From: Capitella teleta
Lineage: Eukaryota; Annelida; Polychaeta; Capitellidae
Length of the DNA: 64,000 nt
Assembly (NCBI GenBank): GCA_000328365.1
Contig: KB308347.1
Span: 38,650-102,649, forward strand
Direction: 5' to 3'
A program made the position numbers and the translations under genes. The notes beneath the pieces were generated by a model. The model saw nothing but the letters and a program-made list of their open reading frames with translations, did not search any database and had not been told where the DNA came from. Shown here piece by piece: positions 23,120 to 35,938 of this stretch. Position 1 is the first letter of the stretch. Every line of letters starts with the position of its first letter.

Positions 23120-23510
23120 CTTCCTAGAAGGAGAAGGGGCCAAACGTGAAATTCGCAGGCGCAATAACGGGTGTCAACACATTCCGGGCTTTGCTGTTGC
23201 AGAGGGTTCGCTCGATCGGGGAATGTTCGCCCATCCTATCAATTCTCGGCAATTCTGGGGAAGTGGAAGACGGTGGGAGATGGGTGTCTATATTGTTGGT
23301 CCCAAAGATGTTCGATTGGAGACGAATTGCGCGAGTTAGCCGGCCAAGATTATTCTACACAGATTATTCCTCGGATGCCGTTGAGCTCACGCTTCGCAAT
23401 GCGGCGCAATATTCGTCAGCGGATTTATCGCCAAATGAAGTTTAATCCGAATTTCTGTGTCGATGTTATTCGGGAGTACATCGCTCTATTTCATGAGGGA
23501 AGCAATTAAC
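23120..23510 (+). other. Unassigned GC-richer patch with overlapping open frames
   Basis: Two frames are open across most of the patch (23146-23445 and 23171-23509), in an otherwise AT-rich desert. The second ends MRRNIRQRIYRQMKFN, NFCVDVIREYIALF. I recognise no family. It could be a single exon, a relic or a transposon piece. Confidence 0.2.
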
Positions 23511-25877
23511 AACCGACGAATTAGTTACTATGAACGAAAACGCCACAAGAGCTGTTAATTCCTTTCATGCTTTGTATTCCGCCTCGTAATATATGATATT
23601 GCCCGTCAAAGTTGAGTAGAATTAAAGATCAACCATAATGCCCGATCGAGATAACGCCAACTTTGAGGAACGAATGAAGTCTTTTGCCTTCTCTGAATTG
23701 GGAAGTATTAACATTTTAGTCTCTGTTGATGTTCGTTGGTCGATGTTTGACTTTGCATTGTTGCTAAAAATTATTGCAAAACTAAAGAGGCCCCAAAATA
23801 CGAGTTTATTTACTTTGTTTCTTTAATTTACGTACAAGTTGACAGCTCGGATTAGCGTTCCTCGTAACGGTTGCTGCATGATGGTCGCTGTGACGCACAT
23901 AATAATTACATGCTGTGTCGGGCCTTCATTTAATTACAGGTACGTAAAGGTCCTCTTCTGATCTTCAGGCTAAAATAGCCTCTTATACGATCAGCTCCAT
24001 TTATTTTATTTTACTTTGATACATTTTATGGTGGCCAGATCGAATGGATTGTGTTTGGGGTGATTTTTGAGGTGATTGTCCAGTCTTCTTTCGAAAGTTG
24101 CTATATAAATGAGGATGCGACGATTTCTGATGGCAGTTGGTTCCAGAGTTGGGCTATCCTGATTGTGAAGCTATTATTGGTAACCTATGAACAGTACGAT
24201 ATCATTTTGACACACTTCTTCGACTCGTAATTGGACAGACCAACTTCCTTGAAGTTTCTTCTAATCAGAATCCTCAAATTCATGTCAGTGCGCCCGTGCA
24301 CTGTTACACCTCAGCGATTCCGACGAAACAACGAAATAGAGCAAAATAGAGCGAAACAGAGTTCCCTATTATCGCCCATTACTTTAATTGTGCGATCGTG
24401 TATATCTGCTCAGAAGTTTTTAGTACTTCAAACGCATCAAACTGATACTCTGAGTTGTTGATTACATCATTCTGTACCATAAATTGATTAATCAAGTAAT
24501 TTTCGAAAGCAAATGTACTTTTTTACTATGGTCAACCATTATGGTATACCAAATGCGGATATGCAAATCATTAAATCATACTTTATGACTACATGTATCA
24601 GCATCAGAAATGAGGATATATTTACTCTTTTCAAACCATAATTTAGTTCTATTGGTGACATATTTCTGGTATACGAATCGGGAATCGGAATCGATTCATG
24701 TTATTAAAGAATGAATTTTTATATGTTATAGTTATCACAATATATCTCAGTTATACAAATTGTTGCATTGGCATTTACACAGTATACTTCTAGCATATAC
24801 ATCTTACTAAATCCGGAGTTTTAATGATTAATTAGCCATGCAAAAACCCTCTACCCGTTCGGCGAACACACTACCACTGCGGTCGAAAGGTTGAAGGTCA
24901 CAATTAAGGACCATAAATAGGTGCAATGTTTGATCGCTTCGATCACTCAATATTGATCATATAATTATAATGTCATAATTTTTGCATCTTATTATCGAAT
25001 GTATCAACTTAAGTGAGCTGTACACTTTGCATTATTATCTGATTATTGGGGGGTTTGTAATCATGGCCTCGATCGAGTGCATGCTTCCATGCAAGAATTC
25101 ATCTGCAACAGTTGATTTTACCCAATGCTTATTGTTTACATGTATTCATTCCACAGCAAATATATTTTTTCCACTTTGTTAAAATCATTTTTTTTTTCCT
25201 TCCTCATTCTTCTGGTTAGGCTGTGTTTTTTTCCCCAACCTTGTATGAGCTTCGGATAACGGTTGATTAACCTTATTTATCTCTTACTTGCTACACATTA
25301 TGTTCAATAAAGGGTTGTCAAAATCTACTACATGTACTATATATTGATATTGACTGAAATTATAGCACATAATATTTCTGCTTTCTACATTTATATACGT
25401 ATATGTATGAACAAGGGCATACAGTATGTAAAAACAACTTTATAATTACGATTTTTAACTTTATGCAAAATCAAATGCGCCGATCCGTTTGTCCAGCTGG
25501 AATTCGCAAAAAAAAAAAAAAAAAAAAAAAAAAATAAATAAAAATAAATAAATAAATAAATAAAATAACAATAAAATTGTATTTTTTTCTTTTTCTGGTA
25601 ATTAACTCAATTAGCCTTCCACATTAACTTTATTTGCATCCATTTCCATTTATTATAGGAAAAACTAATGAAAACAAATTAATTTGCTATGGGTTTTCAG
25701 CTGGTGCTCAATCTGTTACCGGTGTATATATTAAAATTATTTAAATTAATTGATGATCTAAAAAATGGGGTCCTGTGATTTAGCTAATTGATTGGAAATT
25801 TTCGAGTATATACTCAATATGCATGCTTCTATGCATGAGTACGCATATTAAAAATCCATTAATAAGGTAATAATGCA
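23511..25877. other. Intergenic, no gene seen
   Basis: AT-rich sequence without recognisable coding or repeat family. A poly-A/(AAAT)n tract lies at 25508-25565. Confidence 0.45.
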
Positions 25878-25883
25878 TTTATT
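25878..25883 (-). terminator. Polyadenylation signal AATAAA of the VWD mosaic gene
   Basis: AATAAA on the minus strand about 120 nt beyond the stop codon at 25999. Confidence 0.5.
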
Positions 25884-25998
25884 TAATATTGATACTCAAT
25901 CCCTGTGAACCAAAAAGAAAATAAATAAATACTAAATCATTCAACAAAAATAAATTATCGTAGTTATTTGTCATAATTTGGAAATATTCTCTTGTTGA

Positions 25999-28900
25999 TT
26001 AGCATCTCTGTGGGTAATAAAAATGGAGAAAAAATCCATCAGTTATAGCGAGTATTGTATTTCGAGGTACTGGTACCTTGCATGCCATTCTGCAGTCGAT
26101 CTTGGTGTCAAATCTATTGGCGCTTCCTTCACAGCCTCCATATTGGAACTTCTTGCATTTGTTTTCTTCTACGCTGAAATAGAATTTCTCTTCAAAGTCA
26201 GGGCATGGACCTGGTGCAGCTTCCTCTTCGAGGCAATCCGCTGCAAAATCATTAGCCACTCGCATTTGCTTATATGTTACAAGCAAATAGACGAACCTGG
26301 AGGACTGAAAGTGGCGCAGGCTGCCTCGCATTGCGCTATGCTAGCGAAATTATTGGCATTCCCACCAACTCCAGTGAAAGTGAATTCCTGGCACTGACAC
26401 TTGTTGCCGTTGAAATAGTACCTTGTAACCGAGTCATTACCTGAACCAACGTCTGAATGAAGTTCACAAGCTGCTACGTAGTCTGGTGAGATATTTCCGA
26501 TTTAGATACCGTAACCCGTAGTTAAAAACCACCCACTTTCGGCATTGCATTCAAAAACGGGTTCGGAGATTTTGTTGGGGACGACGTCACCGTAGTGACA
26601 TATGGTCTGATCACCAACATCATCCTCAACTACTTTGCCCAGTGATCCCTCCGGACAAGCTGACTTGATGGTGCAGAACATGTCCACTTTCGATGGGTCA
26701 CCATTCTTATCGTACCTAGTATCCCGCTGGCATATGGCCTGTAAGAGATCAATACATCAGGGAGAGATGAAAGGTTTATTTGATCGAACCTGGTCATTTC
26801 CCGGGCAAGTCTTCATAGCTCCCGCATCATAACAAGCGGCCATGGATTTTTCGTTGTTACACGTCCAGCATCTTATAGAAGCGTTGTAAGCTTCATTGGT
26901 TTCTGGGTTGACTTGGTTGTTGCATGGGTATTTGGGTTCTGTTGAGGGGTTCAACAGCTAGGGACCATTCAAAGCATCTTCATCATATACTTACCCGTGC
27001 AATCGCTAGCAGGGACGCAGTCGCTTCCTCTCGAGATGAAACCCTCCTTACAGAAGCAGCCCTCTTTACAAGCGTTCAAAGTGGCAGCGCTCATCTTTTC
27101 GCACTCTTTACCATTGATGTCTTGACAAGTAGGAACGCATGTACTGCCGCATGAACGGTACTCAGCGTTTTCAGGACACCCAGGGGCTAAAATAGGGGTT
27201 AGGAGTCCTGTATGATGAACACAATGACAACTCACGACAAAAATCATAAGAGCGCCATGCTATGTCATCAATTTCGTGGTCAGCCAGGCAGGTAGCTACG
27301 AGATTAGACGCTTGAATACACACAAACTTTGTATCGGTGGCGTTCATGATACAGGTATCGAACACACAGCTCGAATAGTACTCCTCAATACTTTCTTCAG
27401 ACAAGAATTCCAAGCAAGCCTATAATATTGGCAAAACATGGTTTCAGTATTTTCAAAAGTTAGCTGAATCGTTACCGCAAGTGGTCCTTCTTTATCCTTG
27501 ATCGGTGCACATATGTCAGCGGCCCCCATTGCCTCGCATTCACATTCAGTGGGCACTTCCGGTGGTAGGTCGCAGTCGTCAGAGCACCCTTCGTCAGCGT
27601 CATCCAATGCGTGAAGCCAAGAATTTCCAAACAGGGCTTCGTCTTCGGTCTATAAAGAAATGAATGTCGATACCCATTGTAACATACCCTGTTTCATAAA
27701 CTTACCATGTCTCCAGATTGGACTTTGGCTTCCTTAGGAAGGCAGACAGAAGAAGGTCCAATTACCAGGTCATCCGCCGGATCACCATCCATGATTCCAC
27801 ACAATCCACATGTTTTGAAGGCCATTTTCGGGTCCACGGTCACCCTCACCGAGTAAATGCGGTCCCATTGGACTGTTAGCCCCAAAGAGGTGGCCTCAAC
27901 GTACTGAGAACATCATGTTGGAGCCTCAGGTGGCATACCAGTGGCAAATATAACTTACCACGTAGTTCGGCTGATCATATACACGTATCTCAGGAGTAAT
28001 GTCCTTGGGTAGAGTAATAATTTCGGTTTTCAAGCTTACAACACCTTCTTGTTGCAAGAGTATTTCCTGTGAAATAACCATGTACATATAATGGGAGCAT
28101 ATCATGAAACTACTTACGATGTTTTGCTTTGGAAATAAGACAGTCACTTCGTCCACTTGTGCAGCAGATTTGCCTGGTCTACTCCTGCGGTTGTTAATCA
28201 CAACCTGTTATTAGGCATAAACACCATATACACACGCGAATATATACTGATATTTACTTCGAAATTGGGTTCCCCATTTGGCACACCTGTCAAGCAAGCG
28301 TCTCTGGCCAAAGTGTACTTGCATTTACCATGGAATGTGTGCTTTCTGTCATCAAAGCTGTGGCAGTGAGGATCTCCAGAGCAATGACAGGTCTTGGGAC
28401 CTTTAATAAAGGTGTTTACCCTCGTGAAATACTTAGCAATTGCTAGACTTACCAATGCACTTTCCTTCCACAAAGAGAGTTCCATCAGGGCACGCACACT
28501 GCCTCACTCCATCCAACACAACACACTCTTGACCTCCTGTGCAGGGGTTCTCAGTGCACTCGGGTGCACGTCCAGGTCCAGTACAGGTACATAGGGCTGT
28601 GCAGTTTTCAAGCATCTCCGTTCTACCAGGCTGAAAAAACAGTGTGCTATTCATTTCAGGTCACCCCAGCAAGTCACATACCAGCAGCTCAGTTCCGCTT
28701 TCTTCATGCTTGCAGGTACAGAAGGACTCTGGAAGGCATGCTCCATTGTGCACAGTGAAGCCTTCATCACACTCGCATCCACCAGCACAGTTGTTCGAGG
28801 CTTCTTCGTCGCAAGCAGGGTCCTGGGTTCCATCGGGGTATTCACAAGTTGCTGGGCACGCTGATGGGCAGGAAGAGTATGTGGCGTTGGTCGGACAGGC

Positions 28901-31900
28901 AAGAGCTAGTGGTATCCAGCTGAGGGATTGACATGAACAATTATGCTTATGCACTCACGACAGAACTCCGCGGATCTCCAATTCACGCTCATATTATAGA
29001 GAACCTCGCAATCGTTAGCCAATTCAGATGCGTGGGAGCATAGAAGGTTGGTGTCATCATCCTCTGTGCATAAATCAAATACACAACTCTCAAGGAACGG
29101 GGCGGTGGTTCCTTCTGGAAGGTTATTGATACACTCCTGTAAAATAAAACCATGTAACTATGTCAAAAAGTACCATTTGCTTATGACACCTTCAATGCGC
29201 CTTTGGGGTCAATCAGAGGGCTACAAGCTGCTTCAGCTTCTACTTTGTCAGCTTCAGTGCAATCAGGTATGAGCGTCTGATTTGTGCAAGTCAAGATGCA
29301 ATCAGCATCGGTGCCCACTTCATATAGCCAAGTCGTCGTCCACTTTGCTGGGTCATCAATCTTCGATTCAAGTAGCTCGATTGTAATGTTAAGTTATGTA
29401 GTGAGTATGCTTACAAGGTCACCCAGGTTTAAATCAGTTGGAAGGTTCATGGGGCATAAATTGTCATTAGGCCCAACGACCATATCATCGGTGTCATCAC
29501 CATTGTAGTTGCCACACAGACCACACATTTCACCCATGTATTCAACATCAACTGTCACCCGGACAGATTGGACACGGTCCCACATGACTTGTACACCATA
29601 TAACGTTTCGATGTACTAGGGGAAATGTTTTCATACGACACCGGTAAACATTTAACAATAAAACTTACGATGTAGTTGGGTCGCTCATGGACGTATAGAT
29701 TGTCACTGACAGTGTATGGCAGAGTGTCGATTAACTTATCGTCCACTGTAACCGACCCGCCTTGTCCAAGGGTAATGGTCTGAGCAGTGAAAGATTTGAG
29801 ATGTGTAATCACACTTCAATGCAAACTCACGTGTTTATCGGCTTTGAGTGAAACTTCTTTCACCCATGTGACCTTTGTCTCCTTTCCCCTTTTCCAGTTC
29901 TTTACAATAACCTCGTAGTTGGGCGCTTTGCCTTCTACAGGAATTCCCTCAGCGCAATTGTCTCTTGCGGCAACATACGAGCAGGAACCCATTGACTTCA
30001 GGCTTGGGCCATCGAATTGGTAAACGTGGGGATCTCCAGTCAGACGGCACACCAACGGGGCTGATGGAGATATACATGAGGTAACTCTTGACAGCAACAT
30101 CTTATACCTACCTCGGCAAGCACCATCATGCCACGTATGCCCCTCTTCGCAAGTACAGGCCACGACTCCATCGACTACTCCACATATCGAAGAATCGGGA
30201 CAAGCGTAATCTGAACAGTTAAGAGCCTCAGCGCCGGGGGACAAGCAAGCACAGTAAGAAGTGCAGTTGTTTCCCACTACCATAGTTCCAACCTTGCATG
30301 ACAAATGAAGAGAGAAATCATGGGAAAATTGCAGGTCAAATGGACTCACTGGAAGAATTTGTCCATTGTACGGACATCCACAATTTTCCTCCTCAATGCA
30401 CTCGCCATCTTCAAGGACGTAGCCTTCTGTGCACTCACAGCCCTCTTCGCACTCGACCAAATCATCCACTGAGCATACTACATCAGGGGAATCCAAACAC
30501 GAGGCTTGGTCGCACATTTTGACGCAACTGCTGTACACAGAACCAACTGGGCAGGCCATGGCTACGGTATGCAGAAAACCTCGTTTATTCAAAGTATGTC
30601 TTGTTCTACTAATACTCACGGCAGAAGCTGGCATCCCTCCAAGTACCCTGTGATATCCCATACTTGCTATAGCACTTAGCTGCTAGCATTTCAGCATGTT
30701 CGCAGATCAGGCCAGCGGTTTCATTTGTCAGACAATAATCATAGTAGCAAGCTAGGTAGAACTCCATGTGGTAAGAGTCGCCTGCAGCAACGATTTGCTC
30801 AATGCATTCCTGGGTGTACATTGGTGTTGTGTTAGAGAATCACGCGGTACAATACCTACTGCAAAGCGACCATCTTCTTCTTTAAGAGGCATGCAATAAT
30901 CTTTGGCTTTATCAACAGTGTTCACTGGACACGATGGAGGCACAATTTTATCACCACAAGCCTCGACACAGAATGGATCGTCTTCGTCGATAGCATACAG
31001 CCAGGTTTCCACGAAGTCCTCAGTTGAATCAGCCTGGAAGTAATTTGTCACTAAAGTTCCTCAAGATAATCATACCACTTACGAGGTTTCCGGCTATCGT
31101 TGCAGTGCCATTAGCTAAACACTGAGAGCTGGGTCCAGCGATAAGATCATCGGTCGGGTCGTTGTTGAAGACACCGCAAATTCCACATGTTTTGTTTATG
31201 TAGTGGAAGTCAACTGTGACTTTGACGTTCTTATTGCCATTCCAGCTGACCTCAATTCCTTTGTTGGTTTTCACCCACTGTTTAACAGCGTCTACAGTTT
31301 TCATTCTCAAATCTTCGCATTTTTACGTACAACTTTTTTGCCGAGCTTCTTCGCCCAGACGTCTCCACCGTGCAGTTTGACTGGCAATGCAAGTACACCG
31401 ACACCGTTCACAGAAACCACATTTTCTTGACCAAGGAGGATTTCCTGGAAATAATTAACAACTGACTTTAAAGTTATATTGCTGTACGATTTGCACACCG
31501 TTCCATTGAGTTTGACCAGCACAGATTTGACATAGCTGGCGTGGACTTTCTCGTCCTTACGCCACGTGTCAATGATGACTTCAAAGGTGGAATCACTAGA
31601 AGGCAGACCTTTGTGGCACCCATCTCTAACCAGGGTGTATTGGCAACTTCCTTGATATTCCAGTGTATTACCATCAAACTGTTCAAAATGGGGGTCTCCG
31701 TGGGCAGAACATGTCGCCGGTGGAACTGCAGAAGACATTCAACACTTTTGTTTCACATAATGGTGTTATCATGTTACACAATTAAGCATAAAAACAGTGT
31801 TTTGATCATTAATAATGGATTATTTGCTATCTCGCCTTCTGGGTTGGCAAGGGGACCTGGAAACAGAAGCAAACAGGCACAAATATAGTTTCATATAATT

Positions 31901-34377
31901 TCAATAAACTATTGTACTTACCCATGCAGCTGTCGTGTAAACTTTTGACTCCTTCCTCAGTATACTTTGCAATAACATGGTTGAACAAAAATACGCAAGT
32001 GATGTGGCCTCGGAATGTTGACACAACCTTGACCGGTTCGTCCTTTCCTTCGGTCAAGTACTTAGACGCTCGCCCTATTTGGATTTTAGTCGCAGGCGAG
32101 ATGACATCGCTGTTGGCTTTGGCCTCCGGATTGTAGAGAAAAGGTCCTCTGTATGTTTGATATTAAAACAATGAGAGCTACGAGCGAATAGACGTACCGG
32201 GCAACGCCATCCACGTACAGAAACATCGTCTCGTTGAGAGGGGCCCCAGAGAGAGCAATACGACTCCACTTGCCAGTATTCAGAGGTGTCGAGATGAAAG
32301 CCAACTCCTCTCCAAATTTATTGAAAACAAACACTTGCAGAAGGCCACCAGCCTGTTGTTGTACCACGGCGACAGTGTCATCATTCTGCAAATAAGATAA
32401 CTATTTATGTTTGTTTTAGAAGTTAACACATTCGAGAGTGTCGGTGGCTGTAAGGTCCTCAGTACAATAAGTATTATAAGCCGATTGTAAAATTAAGAAA
32501 AGGAAGATGTATATATACAAGCTTCTAAAAATGCACAAGAGAACGATCTCTTCTGGTTTCATCGGAGTTGGAAATGAGACGGAAGCCACTTTGGTGACAT
32601 CAACTTAAATAATGTAATTATAAGTCCTTCTCATAATATGGTGACTGTGAATAGAGAACCACAATGGTTCTTTGTAGAGCAAAACCGCATGATAGAAAGA
32701 AAAACGATATTCCATGCATGAAAACAAGTCACTGTCGCTAAAAGCCGATGCATGGTCACTAATAAGTCCATAAATTTATGCCAGTTCAAGGGTTGATAAT
32801 AGTAGTTTTCTTGCCCCCTCCAGAAGTGATTAAATTAATTGAATATCCTTATAGATATCGTCTGGAGTTGAACGATCTCGAGCCATAATTATATTAAACG
32901 TTACAGCAGCAAGGAAACGCCCACTCACCTCATCCAAAAAGGATAAAATTGGTCCTTCACGTTCGAAAGTTCCAGTATCCGGTTTCACGTAAGCGACCAA
33001 TCCGAATACTTTAGGACTGATGTTAGCAACCGAGTTGTCAATTTCAACATAGGAATCATCGGCTCCAGAGAAGCGAGTAGTTTTGTAATTAGTGGAGGGG
33101 AATTTCTCAAACATTTGAAGGTTGAAGGGAGTGCCGTCCATGTTGTTTTCACTCGTGTCTTTAAAAGGATTGCCGTACTTGCTGTTCATACTCCATGCTC
33201 CCATTCGCTCAGCATTTGTCCTGACTGTTGGTGGAAGATAAGATTATTAATATGGATTCACAAAATGTTGTGGCGGTAAAAGAATTTAGGGGACGAAATA
33301 AGGTTGTGGTATGTGAATGTCCGATTGGGAGGCGGGGCTCGAAGCTTATCATTGTATCTGGTATTGTAAATTCTTGCATGTGAAGACGAAGAAAGAAGTT
33401 GTTACCGCAGCGACACTCCGTATCTTGCGTGTTGCTTGTTTTTCATTCACGTGTTAATTGTAAAACTTGTTTCATCTGATTACATAATAGTGACATTCAG
33501 TATACTTCATCTCGCTCTCAACCGCTCCGTCCTATAGTTAATAATAACTGTATAAACAATACAGATCAATGTCAAGAGCATTTTCAGGTTCAGTCGTAAA
33601 TCTCTCCACACCAAGCACTCGCTCTCGCACTTTTAAGAGCTCTGTAGCTAGGTCTGCAATAGGTAGCAGTTCATCCGCTGGTTTATGGGGAGATACAATG
33701 CGTCGTATGTTAAGATGGAGATCAGCATATGCGTCCACCCCGCGTGTGTCTCGCAAATGTGTGAGATTTCTGCCAATCATTGATGACACTGAGTGCTTTG
33801 CTCCTAAAGCGAGCAATCTGACGACAGTATTGCTGCTTTGCTCCATGGTAGCGTAAAAACGGACGAAACGACACTCAAGGCTGCACTGAAGCGGCGGTCG
33901 TCCCAGGAGTACAGGCAGTTTAAGTAATCTTCGTACAGCTTTTCTCTCTGCCACAATGACCCTCGTCCAGCTGGATGACCCTAAGGTCCATAACTGTACA
34001 AAAGGTCCATATAGTACAATGAATTTGAAACTCCAACCTTTATACTTCAATTTCCTCTTTTTTCAATATCACGAGCATTTACAGAAACTCACGCAACCGA
34101 GGCATCTCCAAGGGATTAAACACATCATTGTCCAGTTCTACTCTACTCTTTCGTGTTTGTTTGTCGTTGTTGTTGTTTTTTTTTTTTTTTTTTTTTTTTA
34201 ACTTGCCATGACTTATCATTTTGGTTTAAAACGAAGGAATATTTATCAATTGCCGATTTTATGGTCCCAAATGTCGTAGATTTCCGGTACAAGTCTGAGT
34301 TGACAAAAGTAAATGTTGATGTGATACTCACCGAAGAAGGACGCAATGAAGGCAAGCCAGAGTGCGAGTGGCATCAT
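25999..34377 (-). CDS. Secreted LamG-(VWD-C8-TIL)x3-Ly6-like-Kunitz mosaic protein
   Basis: Thirty exons, 5' to 3': 34377-34332, 33224-32929, 32385-32198, 32148-31922, 31856-31836, 31725-31499, 31444-31327, 31291-31083, 31033-30860, 30809-30620, 30561-30350, 30292-30112, 30060-29831, 29779-29669, 29615-29415, 29375-29190, 29136-28959, 28905-28682, 28630-28453, 28400-28258, 28204-28118, 28066-27959, 27903-27706, 27649-27476, 27419-27236, 27186-26995, 26938-26790, 26738-26537, 26482-26297, 26240-25999. They sum to 1753 codons plus stop with consistent phases. Parts: signal peptide [16 protein letters not shown]; LamG-like (about 20-245); VWD-C8-TIL-TILa (260-696 and 697-1132) and VWD-C8-TIL (1133-1494), with [14 protein letters not shown] and CGLCG; Ly6/uPAR-like (1495-1611); a degenerate Kunitz (1612-1673); a Kunitz (1674-1730). 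It resembles zonadhesin, FCGBP or mucin-type extracellular multimers. Function unknown; a gel or matrix role is inferred. The 35-nt intron at 31292-31326 is the least certain junction. Confidence 0.9.
33538..34050 (-). mobile_element. LINE reverse transcriptase C-terminal fragment in an intron
   Basis: A 170-codon open frame resembling the region after the RT core of many LINEs: an LWTLGSSSW-type motif, then [28 protein letters not shown] and [10 protein letters not shown]. It lies in the 1.1-kb first intron of the VWD mosaic gene and on the same strand. It is 5'-truncated with no catalytic motif. Confidence 0.65.
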
Positions 34378-34454
34378 GGCGAGCTGGAATGTCGGCTTGC
34401 GAAAACAGAAAAGCAGCACGCAATTTTTAGTGACTGATGCCGATGAGTAATTGA

Positions 34455-34481
34455 TATATATATATATATATATATATATAT
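34455..34481. repeat. (AT)n microsatellite
   Basis: An alternating TA run just upstream of the first exon of the VWD mosaic gene. Confidence 0.9.
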
Positions 34482-34904
34482 CCAATTAGTCGGGATGACA
34501 CATGGTAATTACCCGCAATTAGGCACCACGGATCATTCCGATACATTCTGATCGCCATTGAGAAGTGTTTTTGTAAACTAATTAGCTAGCAATTGTTAAA
34601 AAATAAAACACAATAATGATATGCTGTTTACTGTATGCAGCCAAATGTGACCAAATGTAAATCTGAATCTATATCTGCTCAGCGTGTGAGCCTTTGGAGT
34701 TTTGGCATGCAGCTATTAGGAGTTCACGCTTCAATTTTTTTTTTCTCTCGGGTGATTTAACTTTTAATTTAAATTCATTTTTATCTTCCACGTTTATGAA
34801 ATCAAATGCCTATTAGCTTTAGATCTACCCAATAACTTTATATTTTTTAGTCGAAATTGAAAACTTTACTCTTTAACAGCCCAGTTTCGAATTGATGTCA
34901 GAGA

Positions 34905-35132
34905 TAGCTATCACTGATGTCAGCCTCATGACTCACGCTTGACTAAAATTGAAGCGCGAATATAGCCATCATCTTAGCTCAGAGTTTTAGCTCGCTGATG
35001 GGTCAACCGGATGGCTCACGGGATGGCTATCACAGGACTCACACGCAGCCATCGTGTTAGTTCACTGATGGGTCGCCGTTGGCTACCAGATTACCCATGG
35101 GATAGCCACCACAACACTAACCGTGTTAGTTA
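34905..35132. repeat. Degenerate tandem repeat, unit about 70 bp
   Basis: Two adjoining units start at 'ctgatgggtc' (34995 and 35065) and end in 'cgtgttagtt'. A weaker third copy precedes them. The units share 'gggatggctatcac' or 'gggatagccaccac'. Nothing coding is seen in 34490-34900. Confidence 0.6.
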
Positions 35133-35284
35133 ATTTGACATTGGCTAATTTACATATCATTTGCATAATTATTGAATTACATGTGCATTAGCTAATTATT
35201 AATTATGCCATATTGCTGTGCTTTCAATAATGAAAGAAAGAACTCCAGAAAACAGTTTAAATTGCATTCATTAATTATTACTCA

Positions 35285-35765
35285 ATCAAATCAATTCAAA
35301 TGAGAAGTCATTGGCTGGCGTTCTTCGCAGCTCGAGTTGAGCGAGCTTCATCATTGGAGATCTACCGCTCCACGTGGATTTCCATCTCTTGGCGAACACT
35401 TTATGTAACATTTCCGGTCTTGGCCTGCTGTTGAATTTTCGTATAACGCTGGAATAATGAAACAACATAGATAAAACACATCACACCAAAATATTATACA
35501 AATGTAAATATACATGTATACAGTGTGATTACTTAAAGGCGACTTTATAACCTTGCGTAAAGTGATCAATCGATATCATAATAAGTAAGTAAGTAATATA
35601 ATGAACAAGAACTTACGGAGTGTTCCAGTACAGTAGGCTGGCGTTTTTCTCCTGTGGACGCCGTGCGGTTGTACTTGGCGATCACATTATCGGTGACGAT
35701 GGAGCCTAATATCTTTCTCAAACCTCGTCGACGTTTTGTTGACTATACCCTTTGTCCCATTAGGT
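35285..35765 (-). other. Possible two-exon hypothetical gene fragment
   Basis: On the minus strand, 35750-35619 reads LRKILGSIVTDNVIAKYNR and then QPTVLEHS, before a donor (GTAAGT). About 165 nt later an acceptor (ttattccag, near 35453) is followed by an open frame with VIRKFNSRPRPEML and FAKRWKSTW, to a stop at 35286. The pattern hints at small helical domains of unknown-function proteins found in invertebrate transposon contexts, but I cannot name it. An assembly gap at 35889 hides any upstream part. Confidence 0.25.
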
Positions 35766-35888
35766 AACATAAAAACACAGTAGGCATTATTCTGTCCCAA
35801 TCAATGACCCCACTCACCACCTGTTTCCCTCTGCGGTCTTCTGTAAGTCCACTACAGAAGTCTTCAATCTCCCCCTCCTCGTCGAATG

Positions 35889-35938
35889 NNNNNNNNNNNN
35901 NNNNNNNNNNNNNNNNNNNNNNNNNNNNNNNNNNNNNN
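35889..35938. other. Assembly gap (50 N)
   Basis: A run of 50 undetermined bases. Confidence 1.

Noticed and set aside
33569-33856. Plus-strand frame of 95 codons
   Set aside because: It is the antisense shadow of the LINE fragment 33538-34050.
34143-34201. Poly-T that might mark a processed pseudogene or LINE tail
   Set aside because: No matching element end or target duplication could be found next to it.
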